From: an uncultured Prevotellaceae bacterium
GTDB lineage: Bacteria > Bacteroidota > Bacteroidia > Bacteroidales > Muribaculaceae
Direction of reading: 5' to 3'
Length of the DNA stretch: 64,000 bases
Assembly (NCBI GenBank): GCA_900314215.1
Contig: OMUK01000002.1
Span: 25,196-89,195, forward strand
This document shows, in pieces, positions 26,280 through 35,343 of the stretch. The stretch's first letter is position 1, and the number at the start of each line of letters is the position of its first letter. A model generated the notes under the pieces. That model made no database searches. It was not told where the DNA came from and saw only the letters and a program-made list of their open reading frames with translations. The position numbers and the translations under genes were made by a program.

Positions 26280-26333
26280 GACATAATTAGGAAAAACTAT
26301 TATTCCTCAGCATCGGCATGCTGTTGTAATCCG

Positions 26334-26364
26334 CCTGTAGGGGCCGGTCTTGTGCCGGCCCACA
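26334..26364 (+). repeat. Dispersed palindromic repeat, left end of Sel1 cassette
   Basis: CCTGTAGGGGCCGGTCTTG followed by TGCCGGCCCACA; GGCCGG/CCGGCC forms an imperfect palindrome. It is inverted relative to the copy at 27731, and the bases just inside (CGGTTCCATCCTT) match the inside of the 36670-36798 element. Confidence 0.9.
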
Positions 26365-26481
26365 AATTACGGTTCCATCCTTCTAATTAACACAATGCCT
26401 TTGCGATTGCGCTGAAAAATCTTTTTTTGTCTCGAAATTTATGCCTAACTTTACACAAGTCAACAAAAAACAACCATAGAA

Positions 26482-27639
26482 ATGAGAAACTGGATAAAAA
26501 TCAGCTTGTTGCTCGCCGCGCTGTGCATCAGCCTGGCCGCCACAGCCCAAGTGGACAAGGGCGAGGAGTACTACGCCAACAAAGACTACGCCAATGCCGT
26601 GAAATGCTTCACTCAAGCTGCCGAGCAGGGCGATGCCGAAGCACAATTCAATTTGGGCTATTGCTATTACAATGGACAAGGCGTGGCTCAGAATTACACT
26701 GAAGCTGTGAAGTGGTATCGCAAGGCTGCGGTACAAGGTTATGCCAAGGCACAAATCCTTTTGGGCTTGTGCTATTACGAAGGCCAAGGCGTGACGCAGA
26801 ATTACAACGAGGCCGTGACATGGTTCTGCAAGGCTGCTGAGCAAGGTAATGCCGATGCACAATATTATTTAGGCGAGTGCTACTATAATGGACAGGGCTT
26901 AACCCGAGATTACACTGAGGCTGTAATGTGGTATCGTAAGGCTGCCGTGCAAGGCCTAGCCGAAGCGCAATTCAATTTGGGATTGCTTTATGCTAACGGC
27001 CAAGGTGTGGCTCAAGATTATACCAAAGCAGTGAAGTGGTTCCGCAACCCTGCCGAGCAGGGCCTTGCCGAGGCCCAATGCAACTTGGGTGTGTGCTACG
27101 AAAAAGGCAAGGGTGTGAACCAAGACGCACGCGAGGCTGTACAGTGGTACCGCAAAGCCGCCGAGCAGGGCTATGTCCAGGCGCAATACAATTTGGGCTA
27201 TTGCTATGGTCAAGGACTAGGCGTGGCGAAAGATTACAACGAAGCTGCAAAGTGGATTCGAAAAGCGGCCGAGCAAGGACTTGCTGGGGCACAATACTCC
27301 TTAGGCAATTATTATGCCGTAGGTCAAGGCGTGGGTCAAGATTGCAATGAGGCTGTACAGTGGTACTGCAAAGCCGCTGAGCAGGGCTATGTCCCGGCGC
27401 AATACAATTTGGGTGTTTGCTATTATCAAGGGCTAGGAGTAGAGAAAAATTACAATATAGCAGTGAAGTGGTTCCGTAAAGCAGCTGAGCAAAGTTATGA
27501 CAAGGCGCAGCTAACTTTGGGCATTTGCTATTACTTTGGCTATGGCGTGGAAAAAGACCTCGACAGGGCCAAGTATTGGTTTCAAAAAGCAGCTGACCAA
27601 GGTAATGAAGATGCTATCGAAGCGTTGCAAGAATTTTAG
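26482..27639 (+). CDS. Secreted Sel1-repeat protein, copy 3
   Basis: A 385-aa paralogue with signal peptide MRNWIKISLLLAALCISLAA and about ten Sel1 repeats. The carboxy cap (EKDLDRAKYWFQKAADQG) is shared with copy 2 (EKNLERAKYWFQKAADQG). It is the only one of the three enclosed by inverted copies of the 31-bp repeat (26334 and 27731), and both inner flanks match a 129-bp gene-free element near 36.7 kb. It may therefore be cargo of a mobile cassette, an inference from the repeats. No transposase is present. Confidence 0.9.
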   Translation: MRNWIKISLLLAALCISLAATAQVDKGEEYYANKDYANAVKCFTQAAEQGDAEAQFNLGYCYYNGQGVAQNYTEAVKWYRKAAVQGYAKAQILLGLCYYEGQGVTQNYNEAVTWFCKAAEQGNADAQYYLGECYYNGQGLTRDYTEAVMWYRKAAVQGLAEAQFNLGLLYANGQGVAQDYTKAVKWFRNPAEQGLAEAQCNLGVCYEKGKGVNQDAREAVQWYRKAAEQGYVQAQYNLGYCYGQGLGVAKDYNEAAKWIRKAAEQGLAGAQYSLGNYYAVGQGVGQDCNEAVQWYCKAAEQGYVPAQYNLGVCYYQGLGVEKNYNIAVKWFRKAAEQSYDKAQLTLGICYYFGYGVEKDLDRAKYWFQKAADQGNEDAIEALQEF

Positions 27640-27730
27640 AGCATGAAATAGAAATGTCTGTTATTTTTCAATCTTGAGGGTGCGACACTCCTAAGGCAAA
27701 CATTATCAATAAAATAGGTTGCGACATTGT

Positions 27731-27761
27731 TGTGGGCCGGCACAAGACCGGCCCCTACAGG
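27731..27761 (-). repeat. Dispersed palindromic repeat, right end of Sel1 cassette
   Basis: TGTGGGCCGGCACAAGACC followed by GGCCCCTACAGG, the inverse of the 26334 copy. The preceding bases (CATTATCAATAAAATAGG, a five-base difference, ACATTGT) match the inside of the 36670-36798 element almost exactly. Confidence 0.9.
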
Positions 27762-27919
27762 TTGCACGCATTGCGTCTAGAAAAACAGAAAACTTGAGGA
27801 TTTCACCCATTCTGCTTGCTGGCGCGGCGGCGGGGGCCTCGGCAATTGTGGGCCTGGGGGCGGGGGCTCATGTGCAATCGATTGCACGGGAAAGTGGCGT
27901 TTTTGGATGGGGTGAAGTG

Positions 27920-27950
27920 GTTGAAAGTGTGAGAATTGGTTGTAACTTTG
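27920..27950 (+). promoter_or_regulatory. Promoter of the GH13 amylase gene
   Basis: GTTG (27920-27923), 19 bp, TAACTTTG (27943-27950), giving a ~70-nt leader. The rest of the 386-bp gap from 27640 holds the repeat at 27731 and no gene. Confidence 0.6.
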
Positions 27951-28025
27951 AGGTGGTGAATCGAACTGAGAAACCAACTGATAATTTAACATACAACTCA
28001 CATAGCGAATTTATTTCAACACAAC

Positions 28026-30095
28026 ATGCGCAAGATTTATATGCTTATAGCGCTGGCCGCGCTGCCTGTGATGGCCTGGGCAGCCGCTGGATGGCCGGCA
28101 AACTACGGGGGCGTGATGCTCCAAGGCTTCTATTGGGACTCCTACGACGACACCTACTGGCCCACGCTCGAGGCGCAGGCCGACGAGCTGTCGCCCTACT
28201 TCAGCCTGGTGTGGATACCGCAAAGCGGCAACTGCGGCAGCGGCACGTCGATGGGCTACGACGACCTGTACTGGTTTAGCAACTACAATAGCTCGTTTGG
28301 CACCGAGCAGCAGCTGCGCTCGCTCATCTCCACCTTCAAGAGCAAGGGCATAGGCACCATTGCCGACGTGGTGATCAACCACCGCAAGACGCCCAACGAC
28401 TGGTTCACCTTCCCCACCGAGACCTACAACGGGGTGACCTACAAGATGACTGCGGCCGACATATGCGCCAACGACGACGGCGGCGCCACAGCCACCGAGG
28501 CCGCCAAAGAGGGCGTGACCCTCTCGAGCAACAACGACACCGGCGAGGACTGGGACGGCATGCGCGACCTCGACCACAAGAGCAGCAATGTGCAAACCAT
28601 CGTGAAGGCCTACCTGGGCTTCCTGCTCAACGACCTGGGCTACTCGGGCTTCCGCTACGACATGACCAAGGGCTACTCGAGCTCGTTCACCGGCATGTAT
28701 AATGCCGCCGCGGCACCCACCTACTCGGTGGGCGAGTACTGGGACGGCAACGCCACGACCGTGGCAAGCTGGATCAACGGCACCAAGGTGGACGGCGAGA
28801 TCAAGAGCGCAGCCTTCGACTTCCCCTTCCGCTACACCGTGCGCGATGCTGCCAACAACGGCGACTGGACCAAGCTGGCAGCCACCTCGCTGGCCTCGCA
28901 GTCGACCTACCGCCAGTATGCCGTGACCTTCATCGAGAACCACGACACCGAGTACCGCTCGTCGTCGGCCCAGCAAGACCCCATCAAGAAAGACACGCTG
29001 GCCGCCAACGCCTACCTGCTGGCCATGCCTGGCACCCCCTGCGTGTTTCTCAAGCACTGGCAGGCCTATAAGCAAGACATCAAGGGCATGATCGACGCCC
29101 GCAAGGCCGCCGGCATCACCAACACCAGCACCTACAGCCGCTTCCGCAGCAACACCAACTACTACATTGTGAAGGTGGCAGGCAACAATTGCGGCCTCAT
29201 GGTCGACGTGGGCCCTGGCGCAGGCACAGTGACCTCGGCTCAATACACCGAGATCATAAGCGGCTACCACTACAAGTATTACCTCGAGAAGACTGCCGAG
29301 ACCGCTTGGATCGACAAGGCTAGCGGCAAGTATAGCAGCGCCTTCGACGCACGGCTCACCGCCGTGAGTGCCACCGACGGCGCCAAGGTGGTGTATACCA
29401 CCGACGGCAGCGACCCCACCGCCAGCAGCACCCAGGTGGAAAGCGGCTCGACCGTGACAATCGACAAGGCCTGCACCCTCAAGGCCGGCATGCTCATCAA
29501 CGGCAAGGTGACCGGCATCGTGAGCCGCACCTATACCTTCAAGGCTCCCGACGAGGAGTTCACCCCCTACACCTTCAACGTGTATCTCGAGGACCCAACC
29601 GCCAGCCCCAACAACTGGAGCGCCGTGTACTACTACTCGTGGGACAGCAACAACAACACCCAGCAAGACGGCAACTGGCCCGGCACCCAGGCCACAGCCA
29701 CCAAGACGGTGAAAGGCACCAAGTTCTACTATCGCACCTACACCAAGACGAGCAAGGACTACTATGTGAACTTCGTGTTCAGCCAGGGCGGCACCGACGC
29801 CGGCAACCACCAGACGGTCGACGTGCGCCGCGTGGGCGGCGACGCCTACTTCAAGGTGACCACGCAGACCAACAAATATGAGGTGGAGGACATCACCGAC
29901 CAGTACAAGAGCACCACCCTCACCGGCGATGTGAACGGCGACGGCGTGGTGAATGTGACCGACGCCACCATCATGATCAACATGATACTGGGCACCGTGA
30001 CTCCCGACACCACTGTGGCCGACCTCAACGGCGACGGCGTGATCAATGTGACCGACGTGACCGCGCTGGTCAACATCATCCTCGCTGCCGAATAA
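28026..30095 (+). CDS. Secreted GH13 alpha-amylase with C-terminal dockerin-like domain
   Basis: A 689-aa starch-degrading enzyme with signal peptide ending MAWA. All four GH13 regions are present: DVVINH (Asp114), GFRYDMTKG (nucleophile Asp212), GEYW (acid/base Glu237) and FIENHDTE (Asp307). After the barrel come a chitobiase-type beta-sandwich (VVYTTDGSDPT), a starch-binding-like module (WSAVYYYSWDS, NWPG) and, from about residue 634, two dockerin-type calcium loops (GDVNGDGVVNVTDA and DLNGDGVINVTDV). A dockerin on a Bacteroidota amylase suggests attachment to a cohesin-like partner not seen here. Transcribed with its own promoter and terminator, next to a second dockerin enzyme. Confidence 0.93.
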   Translation: MRKIYMLIALAALPVMAWAAAGWPANYGGVMLQGFYWDSYDDTYWPTLEAQADELSPYFSLVWIPQSGNCGSGTSMGYDDLYWFSNYNSSFGTEQQLRSLISTFKSKGIGTIADVVINHRKTPNDWFTFPTETYNGVTYKMTAADICANDDGGATATEAAKEGVTLSSNNDTGEDWDGMRDLDHKSSNVQTIVKAYLGFLLNDLGYSGFRYDMTKGYSSSFTGMYNAAAAPTYSVGEYWDGNATTVASWINGTKVDGEIKSAAFDFPFRYTVRDAANNGDWTKLAATSLASQSTYRQYAVTFIENHDTEYRSSSAQQDPIKKDTLAANAYLLAMPGTPCVFLKHWQAYKQDIKGMIDARKAAGITNTSTYSRFRSNTNYYIVKVAGNNCGLMVDVGPGAGTVTSAQYTEIISGYHYKYYLEKTAETAWIDKASGKYSSAFDARLTAVSATDGAKVVYTTDGSDPTASSTQVESGSTVTIDKACTLKAGMLINGKVTGIVSRTYTFKAPDEEFTPYTFNVYLEDPTASPNNWSAVYYYSWDSNNNTQQDGNWPGTQATATKTVKGTKFYYRTYTKTSKDYYVNFVFSQGGTDAGNHQTVDVRRVGGDAYFKVTTQTNKYEVEDITDQYKSTTLTGDVNGDGVVNVTDATIMINMILGTVTPDTTVADLNGDGVINVTDVTALVNIILAAE

Positions 30096-30127
30096 AAAGG
30101 CGCAATATCTTCAAATCCATACACAAT

Positions 30128-30169
30128 CTCGCAGAAGCGGCTGCCACGGCGGCAATTCTGCGAGATTTG
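30128..30169 (+). terminator. Terminator-like hairpin after the GH13 gene
   Basis: A perfect 9-bp stem, CTCGCAGAA/TTCTGCGAG (30128-30136, 30156-30164), with an inner GC-rich stem. The T-run is short and interrupted. Confidence 0.65.
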
Positions 30170-30197
30170 CTTTATCCAAAACATTGGGGTAACTTTG
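30166..30197 (+). promoter_or_regulatory. Promoter of the GH53 gene
   Basis: TTTG (30166-30169), 20 bp, TAACTTTG (30190-30197). Start predicted near 30204, so the mRNA leader is only about 14 nt. Confidence 0.75.
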
Positions 30198-30217
30198 CAC
30201 CCGACAATCATAACTCG

Positions 30218-31540
30218 ATGCGACTAGCAATGACAACAATCCAACGACTTGCCCTCGCAGCCCTGCTCGCCTGCATGGCTGTGGGCGCCAGCGCCGCCAC
30301 GCTGGGCGACATCAACGGCGACAGCACGGTGAATGTGACCGACGTCACCGCCCTCATCAACAAGATACTGGGCTCGGCCAGCTACGACGACACCGTGTGC
30401 GACGTGAACCACGACGGCGCAATCAATGTGACCGACGCCACCAGCACCATCAATATCATACTGGGCACCTATGAGGACCCGGCCGAGGTGAAACTCGTGG
30501 GCGGCGACATCTCGATGCTGCCCCGCCACGAGGCAGCCGGCGCCCAATACTACGGCACCGCGGGCCAGGTGACCGACATGATAGCCTACTACAAGAGCGT
30601 GGGGTGGAACGCCATGCGCGTGCGCCTCTTTGTCGACCCGTCGAAGGCCCCCACCTCGCAGCAGCGCGAGGGCGTGGTGCAAGACCTGGCCTATGTGAAA
30701 GCGCTGGGACGGCGCATCAAGCAGGCCGGCCTGAAGCTGGTGATCGACTTCCACTACAGCGACACCTGGGCCGACCCCAGCGCGCAGACCATGCCCAGCC
30801 GCTGGAGCAGCCTCACCGACCCCAGCCAGATTGCCGACTCGGTAGAGGCCTACACCCGACAGTCGCTACAAGCCCTGGTGGCCGCCGGCGCCACGCCCGA
30901 CTATGTGCAGGTGGGCAATGAGGTGACCTACGGCATGCTGTGGCCCACAGGCCATTGCTGGCCGGGCGGCGGCAACCCCGACGGCGGGTCGTGGAACAAC
31001 TTTGCCCGCTATCTCAACGCCGGCAGCAAGGCCGTGCGCCAGGTGTGCCCCCAGGCCAAGGTCATCGTGCACGTCGACCTGGGCAGCATGAGCAACGCCA
31101 CCGACTTCTATGCCACGGCCAAGGCCCACAACGTAGACTACGACATCATAGGACTGAGCTACTACCCTGCCTATCACGGCACCATACCCACCCTGAGCGC
31201 CGAGCTCTCGCGCCTGGAGCACGACTATGCCGAGAAGCCCATCATGCTCATGGAGCTAGGCTACTCCTATGCCTGGGCGATGGGCGGCACCAAGTATAAC
31301 CTCACCAACACCTACCCCTACACCGAGGCTGGCCAGGCCAGCCTGGTCGACGACCTCGTGACCAACCTCACCACCCAGCATGCCGGCGTGAAAGGCGTGT
31401 TCTGGTGGTGGCCCGAGCACAACGAGTATGGCAACAGCGGCACGCAGGTCACCACCAGCTGGTGGAATGCCAGCCTGGTCGACAGCCGCACCGGCCACAT
31501 CGAGCAGGCCACCTATGAGCTCAGCAAGTTTGCCCAGTAG
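30218..31540 (+). CDS. Secreted GH53 endo-beta-1,4-galactanase with N-terminal dockerin-like domain
   Basis: A 440-aa enzyme that cuts beta-1,4-galactan (pectin arabinogalactan side chains). Start is the first ATG after the promoter (30218); 30230 is also possible. A signal peptide ending VGASA is followed at once by two dockerin-type loops (GDINGDSTVNVTDV, DVNHDGAINVTDA; about residues 30-80). The GH53 barrel has RVRLFVDP, LVIDFHYSDTWADP, the acid/base motif GNEVTYGMLWP (Glu235) and the nucleophile motif MELGYSYAW (Glu346). Amino-terminal placement of the dockerin is unusual and sits directly beside the carboxy-terminal dockerin of the preceding gene. Confidence 0.93.
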   Translation: MRLAMTTIQRLALAALLACMAVGASAATLGDINGDSTVNVTDVTALINKILGSASYDDTVCDVNHDGAINVTDATSTINIILGTYEDPAEVKLVGGDISMLPRHEAAGAQYYGTAGQVTDMIAYYKSVGWNAMRVRLFVDPSKAPTSQQREGVVQDLAYVKALGRRIKQAGLKLVIDFHYSDTWADPSAQTMPSRWSSLTDPSQIADSVEAYTRQSLQALVAAGATPDYVQVGNEVTYGMLWPTGHCWPGGGNPDGGSWNNFARYLNAGSKAVRQVCPQAKVIVHVDLGSMSNATDFYATAKAHNVDYDIIGLSYYPAYHGTIPTLSAELSRLEHDYAEKPIMLMELGYSYAWAMGGTKYNLTNTYPYTEAGQASLVDDLVTNLTTQHAGVKGVFWWWPEHNEYGNSGTQVTTSWWNASLVDSRTGHIEQATYELSKFAQ

Positions 31541-31607
31541 CCCATGGGGCTTGCTGGGAATTTCACATAAAAACGTGAACATATAAAAACGCGAAAAAGC
31601 CCCATTA

Positions 31608-31622
31608 GGGGGGGGGGGGGGG
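31608..31622 (+). repeat. Homopolymer of 15 G
   Basis: An uninterrupted G15 run, rare in any genome, within the 386-bp gap 31541-31926 between GH53 and the DUF3098 gene. The preceding CCCC-ATTA could make a GCCCC/GGGGG hairpin. A sequencing artefact in length is possible. Confidence 0.85.
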
Positions 31623-31679
31623 AACCATTCTCCACCTTGCAACCGCACGACCAGTCGCGACATCCACACTGGCCGCACA

Positions 31680-31719
31680 GCCACTAGGGCCGCACCCTGC
31701 CAGTCACATCCACACTGGC
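31680..31719 (+). repeat. Dispersed 40-bp repeat, copy A
   Basis: Starts GCCACTAGGGCCGCACCCTG and matches 34 of 40 positions at 39186-39225. A partial second unit (CATCCACACTGGCC) lies just before it at about 31660. Confidence 0.6.
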
Positions 31720-31783
31720 CGGGGAGCGAGTGGGCAATTTACTGGCTTGTTGCGGCTTATTTCATATAAAAAACGTGAAAAAG

Positions 31784-31815
31784 GTTGACAAACGGGTTTT
31801 GATGTTGTAATTTTG
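31784..31815 (+). promoter_or_regulatory. Promoter of the DUF3098-uppP-truB-queA operon
   Basis: GTTG (31784-31787), 20 bp, TAATTTTG (31808-31815), giving a ~105-nt leader. Confidence 0.65.
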
Positions 31816-31926
31816 CAGTCGATTGCGCAAAATGCGCGGTTATGTGTGTGCGCTCTCGCAGGCGCACACAAGAGCGTTGGTTGGTTAGCAACGCATAATA
31901 CTTATTTAGAGCTCAACAATTTAATT

Positions 31927-32229
31927 ATGGCTAAAGAAACGACAAAGGCTACGGCCGCCAAGGCTGCGCCCACTAAGCAAGTGAAGAAGAACGTATTTCC
32001 CCTCGACAAGATCAATTTTGTGCTTATCGCAATATGCGTGGTCCTCATCGCGCTGGGCTTCATCTTGATGGCTGGCAGCCCCAACGAGGGCAGCACCTTC
32101 AACTACGACATATTCTCGTCGCGCCGCACGGTGGTGGGCCCCACCATCGCACTGCTGGGCTTCGTGCTCATGGTGCCTGCTATCATGTACAAGAAAAAGA
32201 ACACTAACGCCAACAACGAGGAAGCATAA
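31927..32229 (+). CDS. DUF3098 small inner-membrane protein
   Basis: A 100-aa protein with a Lys/Ala/Thr-rich cytoplasmic start and two predicted membrane helices (about residues 31-48, FVLIAICVVLIALGFILMAG, and 72-88, PTIALLGFVLMVPAIMY). In between lies the family block NYDIFSSRRTVVGP. In Bacteroidota, DUF3098 genes commonly lie between ftsX and uppP; here ftsX is absent but uppP follows after 16 bp. Role unknown; the neighbourhood points to cell envelope or division. The start is the ATG after the promoter leader, since upstream in-frame codons would precede plausible translation. Confidence 0.9.
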   Translation: MAKETTKATAAKAAPTKQVKKNVFPLDKINFVLIAICVVLIALGFILMAGSPNEGSTFNYDIFSSRRTVVGPTIALLGFVLMVPAIMYKKKNTNANNEEA

Positions 32230-32245
32230 CAAAACCCGATAATCG

Positions 32246-33076
32246 ATGGACATTTTTCAAACGATAGTCATAGCCATCGTTGAGGGCTTGACTGAATTTC
32301 TGCCTGTGTCGTCGACGGGCCACATGATCATTACCCAGAATCTGCTGGGCGTGGCACAGGGCGACCCCTTTGTGCACGCCTTCACCTTCATCATCCAGTT
32401 TGGCGCCATCTTGAGCGTGGTGTGCCTCTACTGGAAGCGCTTCTTCCAGATGCGCAACCGGGCCGAGGTCAATGAGAAGCTGCGCTTCTACGGCCTGCTC
32501 ATCGTGGGAGTGCTGCCAGCAGTGGTGATAGGCCTGGCCGCCAAGAAGTCGGGCCTGCTCGACTGGCTGCTCGACAGCGTGACCACCGTGGCCGTGATGC
32601 TGGTGGTGGGCGGTGTGTTTATGCTCTTTGTCGACAAGATATTCAACAAGGGCAACGACGGCAACAAGGTGACTTGGCGTCGCGCCCTCATGATAGGCTT
32701 CTGGCAGTGCCTCTCGGTGATACCCGGCACAAGCCGCTCGATGGCCACCATCGTGGGTGGCATGCAGCAGCGCCTCACCCGCAAGAATGCCGCCGAGTTC
32801 TCATTCTTCCTGGCAGTGCCCACCATGGCCGGCGCCACGCTGCTCGACCTGATCGACATGTTTGGCCAGCCCAACGACTGGGCCACGTCGGGCAACGTGT
32901 TTCTGCTCATCCTGGGCTGCGTCATCGCCTTTGTGGTGGCCATCCTGGCCATGAAGTGGTTTGTGGGCTTTCTCACCAAGTATGGCTTCAAGGCCTTCGG
33001 CTGGTATCGCATCATCGTGGGCGGCATCATCCTGGCCATGCTTCTCACCGGCCACTCGCTGGTGATGGTAGATTGA
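32246..33076 (+). CDS. uppP: Undecaprenyl-diphosphatase
   Basis: Integral membrane phosphatase (276 aa, BacA family) that recycles undecaprenyl diphosphate to the monophosphate carrier for peptidoglycan and polysaccharide synthesis; it also gives bacitracin tolerance. The two family signatures are present: EGLTEFLPVSSTGHMI near the start and the PGTSRS loop. About seven to eight hydrophobic segments cover the rest. It is the second gene of a four-gene run with short gaps (16 bp before, 46 bp after). Confidence 0.97.
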   Translation: MDIFQTIVIAIVEGLTEFLPVSSTGHMIITQNLLGVAQGDPFVHAFTFIIQFGAILSVVCLYWKRFFQMRNRAEVNEKLRFYGLLIVGVLPAVVIGLAAKKSGLLDWLLDSVTTVAVMLVVGGVFMLFVDKIFNKGNDGNKVTWRRALMIGFWQCLSVIPGTSRSMATIVGGMQQRLTRKNAAEFSFFLAVPTMAGATLLDLIDMFGQPNDWATSGNVFLLILGCVIAFVVAILAMKWFVGFLTKYGFKAFGWYRIIVGGIILAMLLTGHSLVMVD

Positions 33077-33122
33077 AACGAGACGCATGCGTGCGCGCTC
33101 CGTTAGAAAAAGATTTTAGGCA

Positions 33123-33962
33123 ATGCTCAATCCTATAGCTGGCGAAATATTCTATATCGACAAGCCCCTGCACTGGACCTCGTTTGCGGTGGTGAGAAAG
33201 ATACGCAGCTGCCTGCGCCGCCACCTCAACACGCCCAACGTGCGTGTGGGCCACGCCGGCACGCTCGACCCGCTCGCCACCGGGGTGCTCATCGTGTGCA
33301 CCGGCCGCAAGACCAAGATGATCGAGCAGTTGCAAAGTGGCGTGAAGGAATACATCGCCGAGCTGCGGCTGGGCGAGACCACCCCATCGCTAGACATGGA
33401 GACCGAGGTCGACGCCACATGGCCCTGGCAGCACATCACCCGCGAGCGGGTGGAGCGCGTGCTGCAAGAGCAATTCACCGGCACCATCGAGCAAGTGCCG
33501 CCCAAGTACAGCGCCTGCAAGGTCGACGGCAAGCCCGCCTATGTGCTGGCACGCAAGGGCGAGGAGGTGGTGATCAAGCCCAAGACGCTGGTCATCGACG
33601 AGATTGAGCTGCTCGAGTGCCAGCTTCCTGCACAGCCCGTGATCAAGATAAGGGTGGTGTGCAGCAAGGGCACCTACATACGCGCCCTGGCCCGCGACAT
33701 AGGCGTGGCCCTGGATAGCGGTGCCCACCTCACCGCGCTGCGCCGCACCCGCGTGGGCAATGTGCAAGAGGGCGACTGCAGCCAGCTCGAGCCCCTGCTG
33801 AACTGGCTCGACGAGCAAGACTACGTGATGCCCGACCAGGCCGAGGAGCAACGCCTGCTGCAAGAGCGCATCGACAACAAGAAGCGCATGGCAGCCCTCA
33901 AGGCCGCCCGCCGCGCCCGCGAGCAAGCCAGGCAGGCACGCACCTCGCAGCTCAAAGGCTGA
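33123..33962 (+). CDS. truB: tRNA pseudouridine-55 synthase
   Basis: A 279-aa TruB that makes pseudouridine 55 in the T loop of tRNAs. The catalytic motif [14 protein letters not shown] contains Asp49, and [26 protein letters not shown] and [13 protein letters not shown] follow as in the family. The protein ends with a Lys/Arg-rich, probably helical tail ([20 protein letters not shown]) that may help RNA contact. It sits between uppP and queA, the conserved Bacteroidota order. Confidence 0.97.
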   Translation: MLNPIAGEIFYIDKPLHWTSFAVVRKIRSCLRRHLNTPNVRVGHAGTLDPLATGVLIVCTGRKTKMIEQLQSGVKEYIAELRLGETTPSLDMETEVDATWPWQHITRERVERVLQEQFTGTIEQVPPKYSACKVDGKPAYVLARKGEEVVIKPKTLVIDEIELLECQLPAQPVIKIRVVCSKGTYIRALARDIGVALDSGAHLTALRRTRVGNVQEGDCSQLEPLLNWLDEQDYVMPDQAEEQRLLQERIDNKKRMAALKAARRAREQARQARTSQLKG

Positions 33963-34008
33963 TATATCGACAAGAAAAAAAATACTTAAATCACTCATAT
34001 ATATAGTT

Positions 34009-35091
34009 ATGAAACTCTCAGAATTTGGCTTTAGCCTTCCCCAGGACCTCATTGCCAGTCGTCCGGCCGAATTTAAGACAGAATCGGGCAAACTGCTCAT
34101 CATGCGCGACCAGTGCCGCCTGATGGTGCTGCACCGCCGCACGGGCGAGATCGAGCACAAGACCTTCAGCGACGTGGTGAGCTACTTTGGCGACAAGGAC
34201 ACATTTGTCTTCAACGACACCCGCGTGTTTCCTGCCAAGCTCTACGGCAACAAGGAGAAGACCGGCGCCAAGATTGAGGTGTTCCTGCTGCGCGAGCTCA
34301 ACGAGGAGCACAAGCTGTGGGATGTGCTCGTGGAACCCGCCCGCAAGATACGCATCGGCAACAAGCTCTACTTCGGACTCGACGACTCGATGGTGGCCGA
34401 GGTGATCGACAACACCACCTCGCGCGGCCGCACGCTGCGCTTCCTCTACGACGGCCCGCACGACGAGTTCAAGCAAAACCTCTTTGCCCTGGGCCACACG
34501 CCCCTGCCCTACTACATCAAGCGCGAGCCCGAACCTGAGGACGAGGAGCGCTACCAGACCATCTTTGCCCGCAACGAGGGCGCCGTGGTGGCTCCTGCCG
34601 CCGGTCTGCACTTCTCGCGCGAGCTCATGAAGCGCATGGAAATCATTGGCATCGACGCCCGCTTCCTCACCCTGCACATCGGGCTGGGCAGCTACCGCGA
34701 CATCGACGTGGAAGACCTCACCAAGCACCGCATGGACAGCGAGCAGATGGAGGTGACCGAGGAACTTGCCGAGCACGTGAACAGCTCGCGCGACGCCGGC
34801 CACAAGATATGCGCCGTGGGCACCAGCGTGCTGCGCGCCATGGAGAGCACCGTGGGCATGAACGGACACATCAAGCCCTTCTCGGGCTGGACCAACAAGT
34901 TCATCTTCCCGCCCTACGACTTCTCGACCGCCGACGCCCTCATCACCAATTTCCACATGCCCTACAGCGTGATGCTCATGCTCACAGCAGCCTTTGGCGG
35001 CTACGACCAGGTGATGGACGCCTACCAGGTTGCCGTGAAAGAGAAATACCAGTTTGGCGCCTACGGCGACGCCATGCTCATCGTCGACTGA
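34009..35091 (+). CDS. queA: S-adenosylmethionine:tRNA ribosyltransferase-isomerase
   Basis: Transfers the ribosyl part of SAM to preQ1-modified tRNA, giving epoxyqueuosine (360 aa). Family signatures include the amino end [55 protein letters not shown], and ALITNFHMP near the end. It is the last gene of the operon and is followed by a strong terminator. The queuosine genes for preQ1 synthesis are not in the window. Confidence 0.97.
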   Translation: MKLSEFGFSLPQDLIASRPAEFKTESGKLLIMRDQCRLMVLHRRTGEIEHKTFSDVVSYFGDKDTFVFNDTRVFPAKLYGNKEKTGAKIEVFLLRELNEEHKLWDVLVEPARKIRIGNKLYFGLDDSMVAEVIDNTTSRGRTLRFLYDGPHDEFKQNLFALGHTPLPYYIKREPEPEDEERYQTIFARNEGAVVAPAAGLHFSRELMKRMEIIGIDARFLTLHIGLGSYRDIDVEDLTKHRMDSEQMEVTEELAEHVNSSRDAGHKICAVGTSVLRAMESTVGMNGHIKPFSGWTNKFIFPPYDFSTADALITNFHMPYSVMLMLTAAFGGYDQVMDAYQVAVKEKYQFGAYGDAMLIVD

Positions 35092-35114
35092 CCCCACCGC
35101 CGGTAAAAGCCTAC

Positions 35115-35164
35115 AGCAAGACCGCTCCACTCATTGCAGTGGAGAGCGGTCTTGCTTGCATTTT
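35115..35164 (+). terminator. Terminator after queA
   Basis: A 12-bp perfect stem (35115-35126 with 35145-35156) extended by CCACT/AGTGG past a two-base bulge; TTTT begins four bases later. Confidence 0.85.
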
Positions 35165-35343
35165 ATCCCAGCCGCTACTGCCATGACCGACCATCAAGAA
35201 TAATGGCCCCGAGCACGAGTAAAGCGCTTTGTTTTCCACTTCACCATTGCGCGAATTGCAATCAATCATTTTTTTATTCATTTGCAATAAACAACATAAG
35301 TGATTTCTAACCCTTTAAAATAACTCTTGAATACAACAAGATC

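Noticed and set aside
27719-28279. Open frame of 186 codons before the amylase
   Set aside because: It begins in the palindromic repeat and runs out of frame into the amylase signal peptide; no domain is seen.
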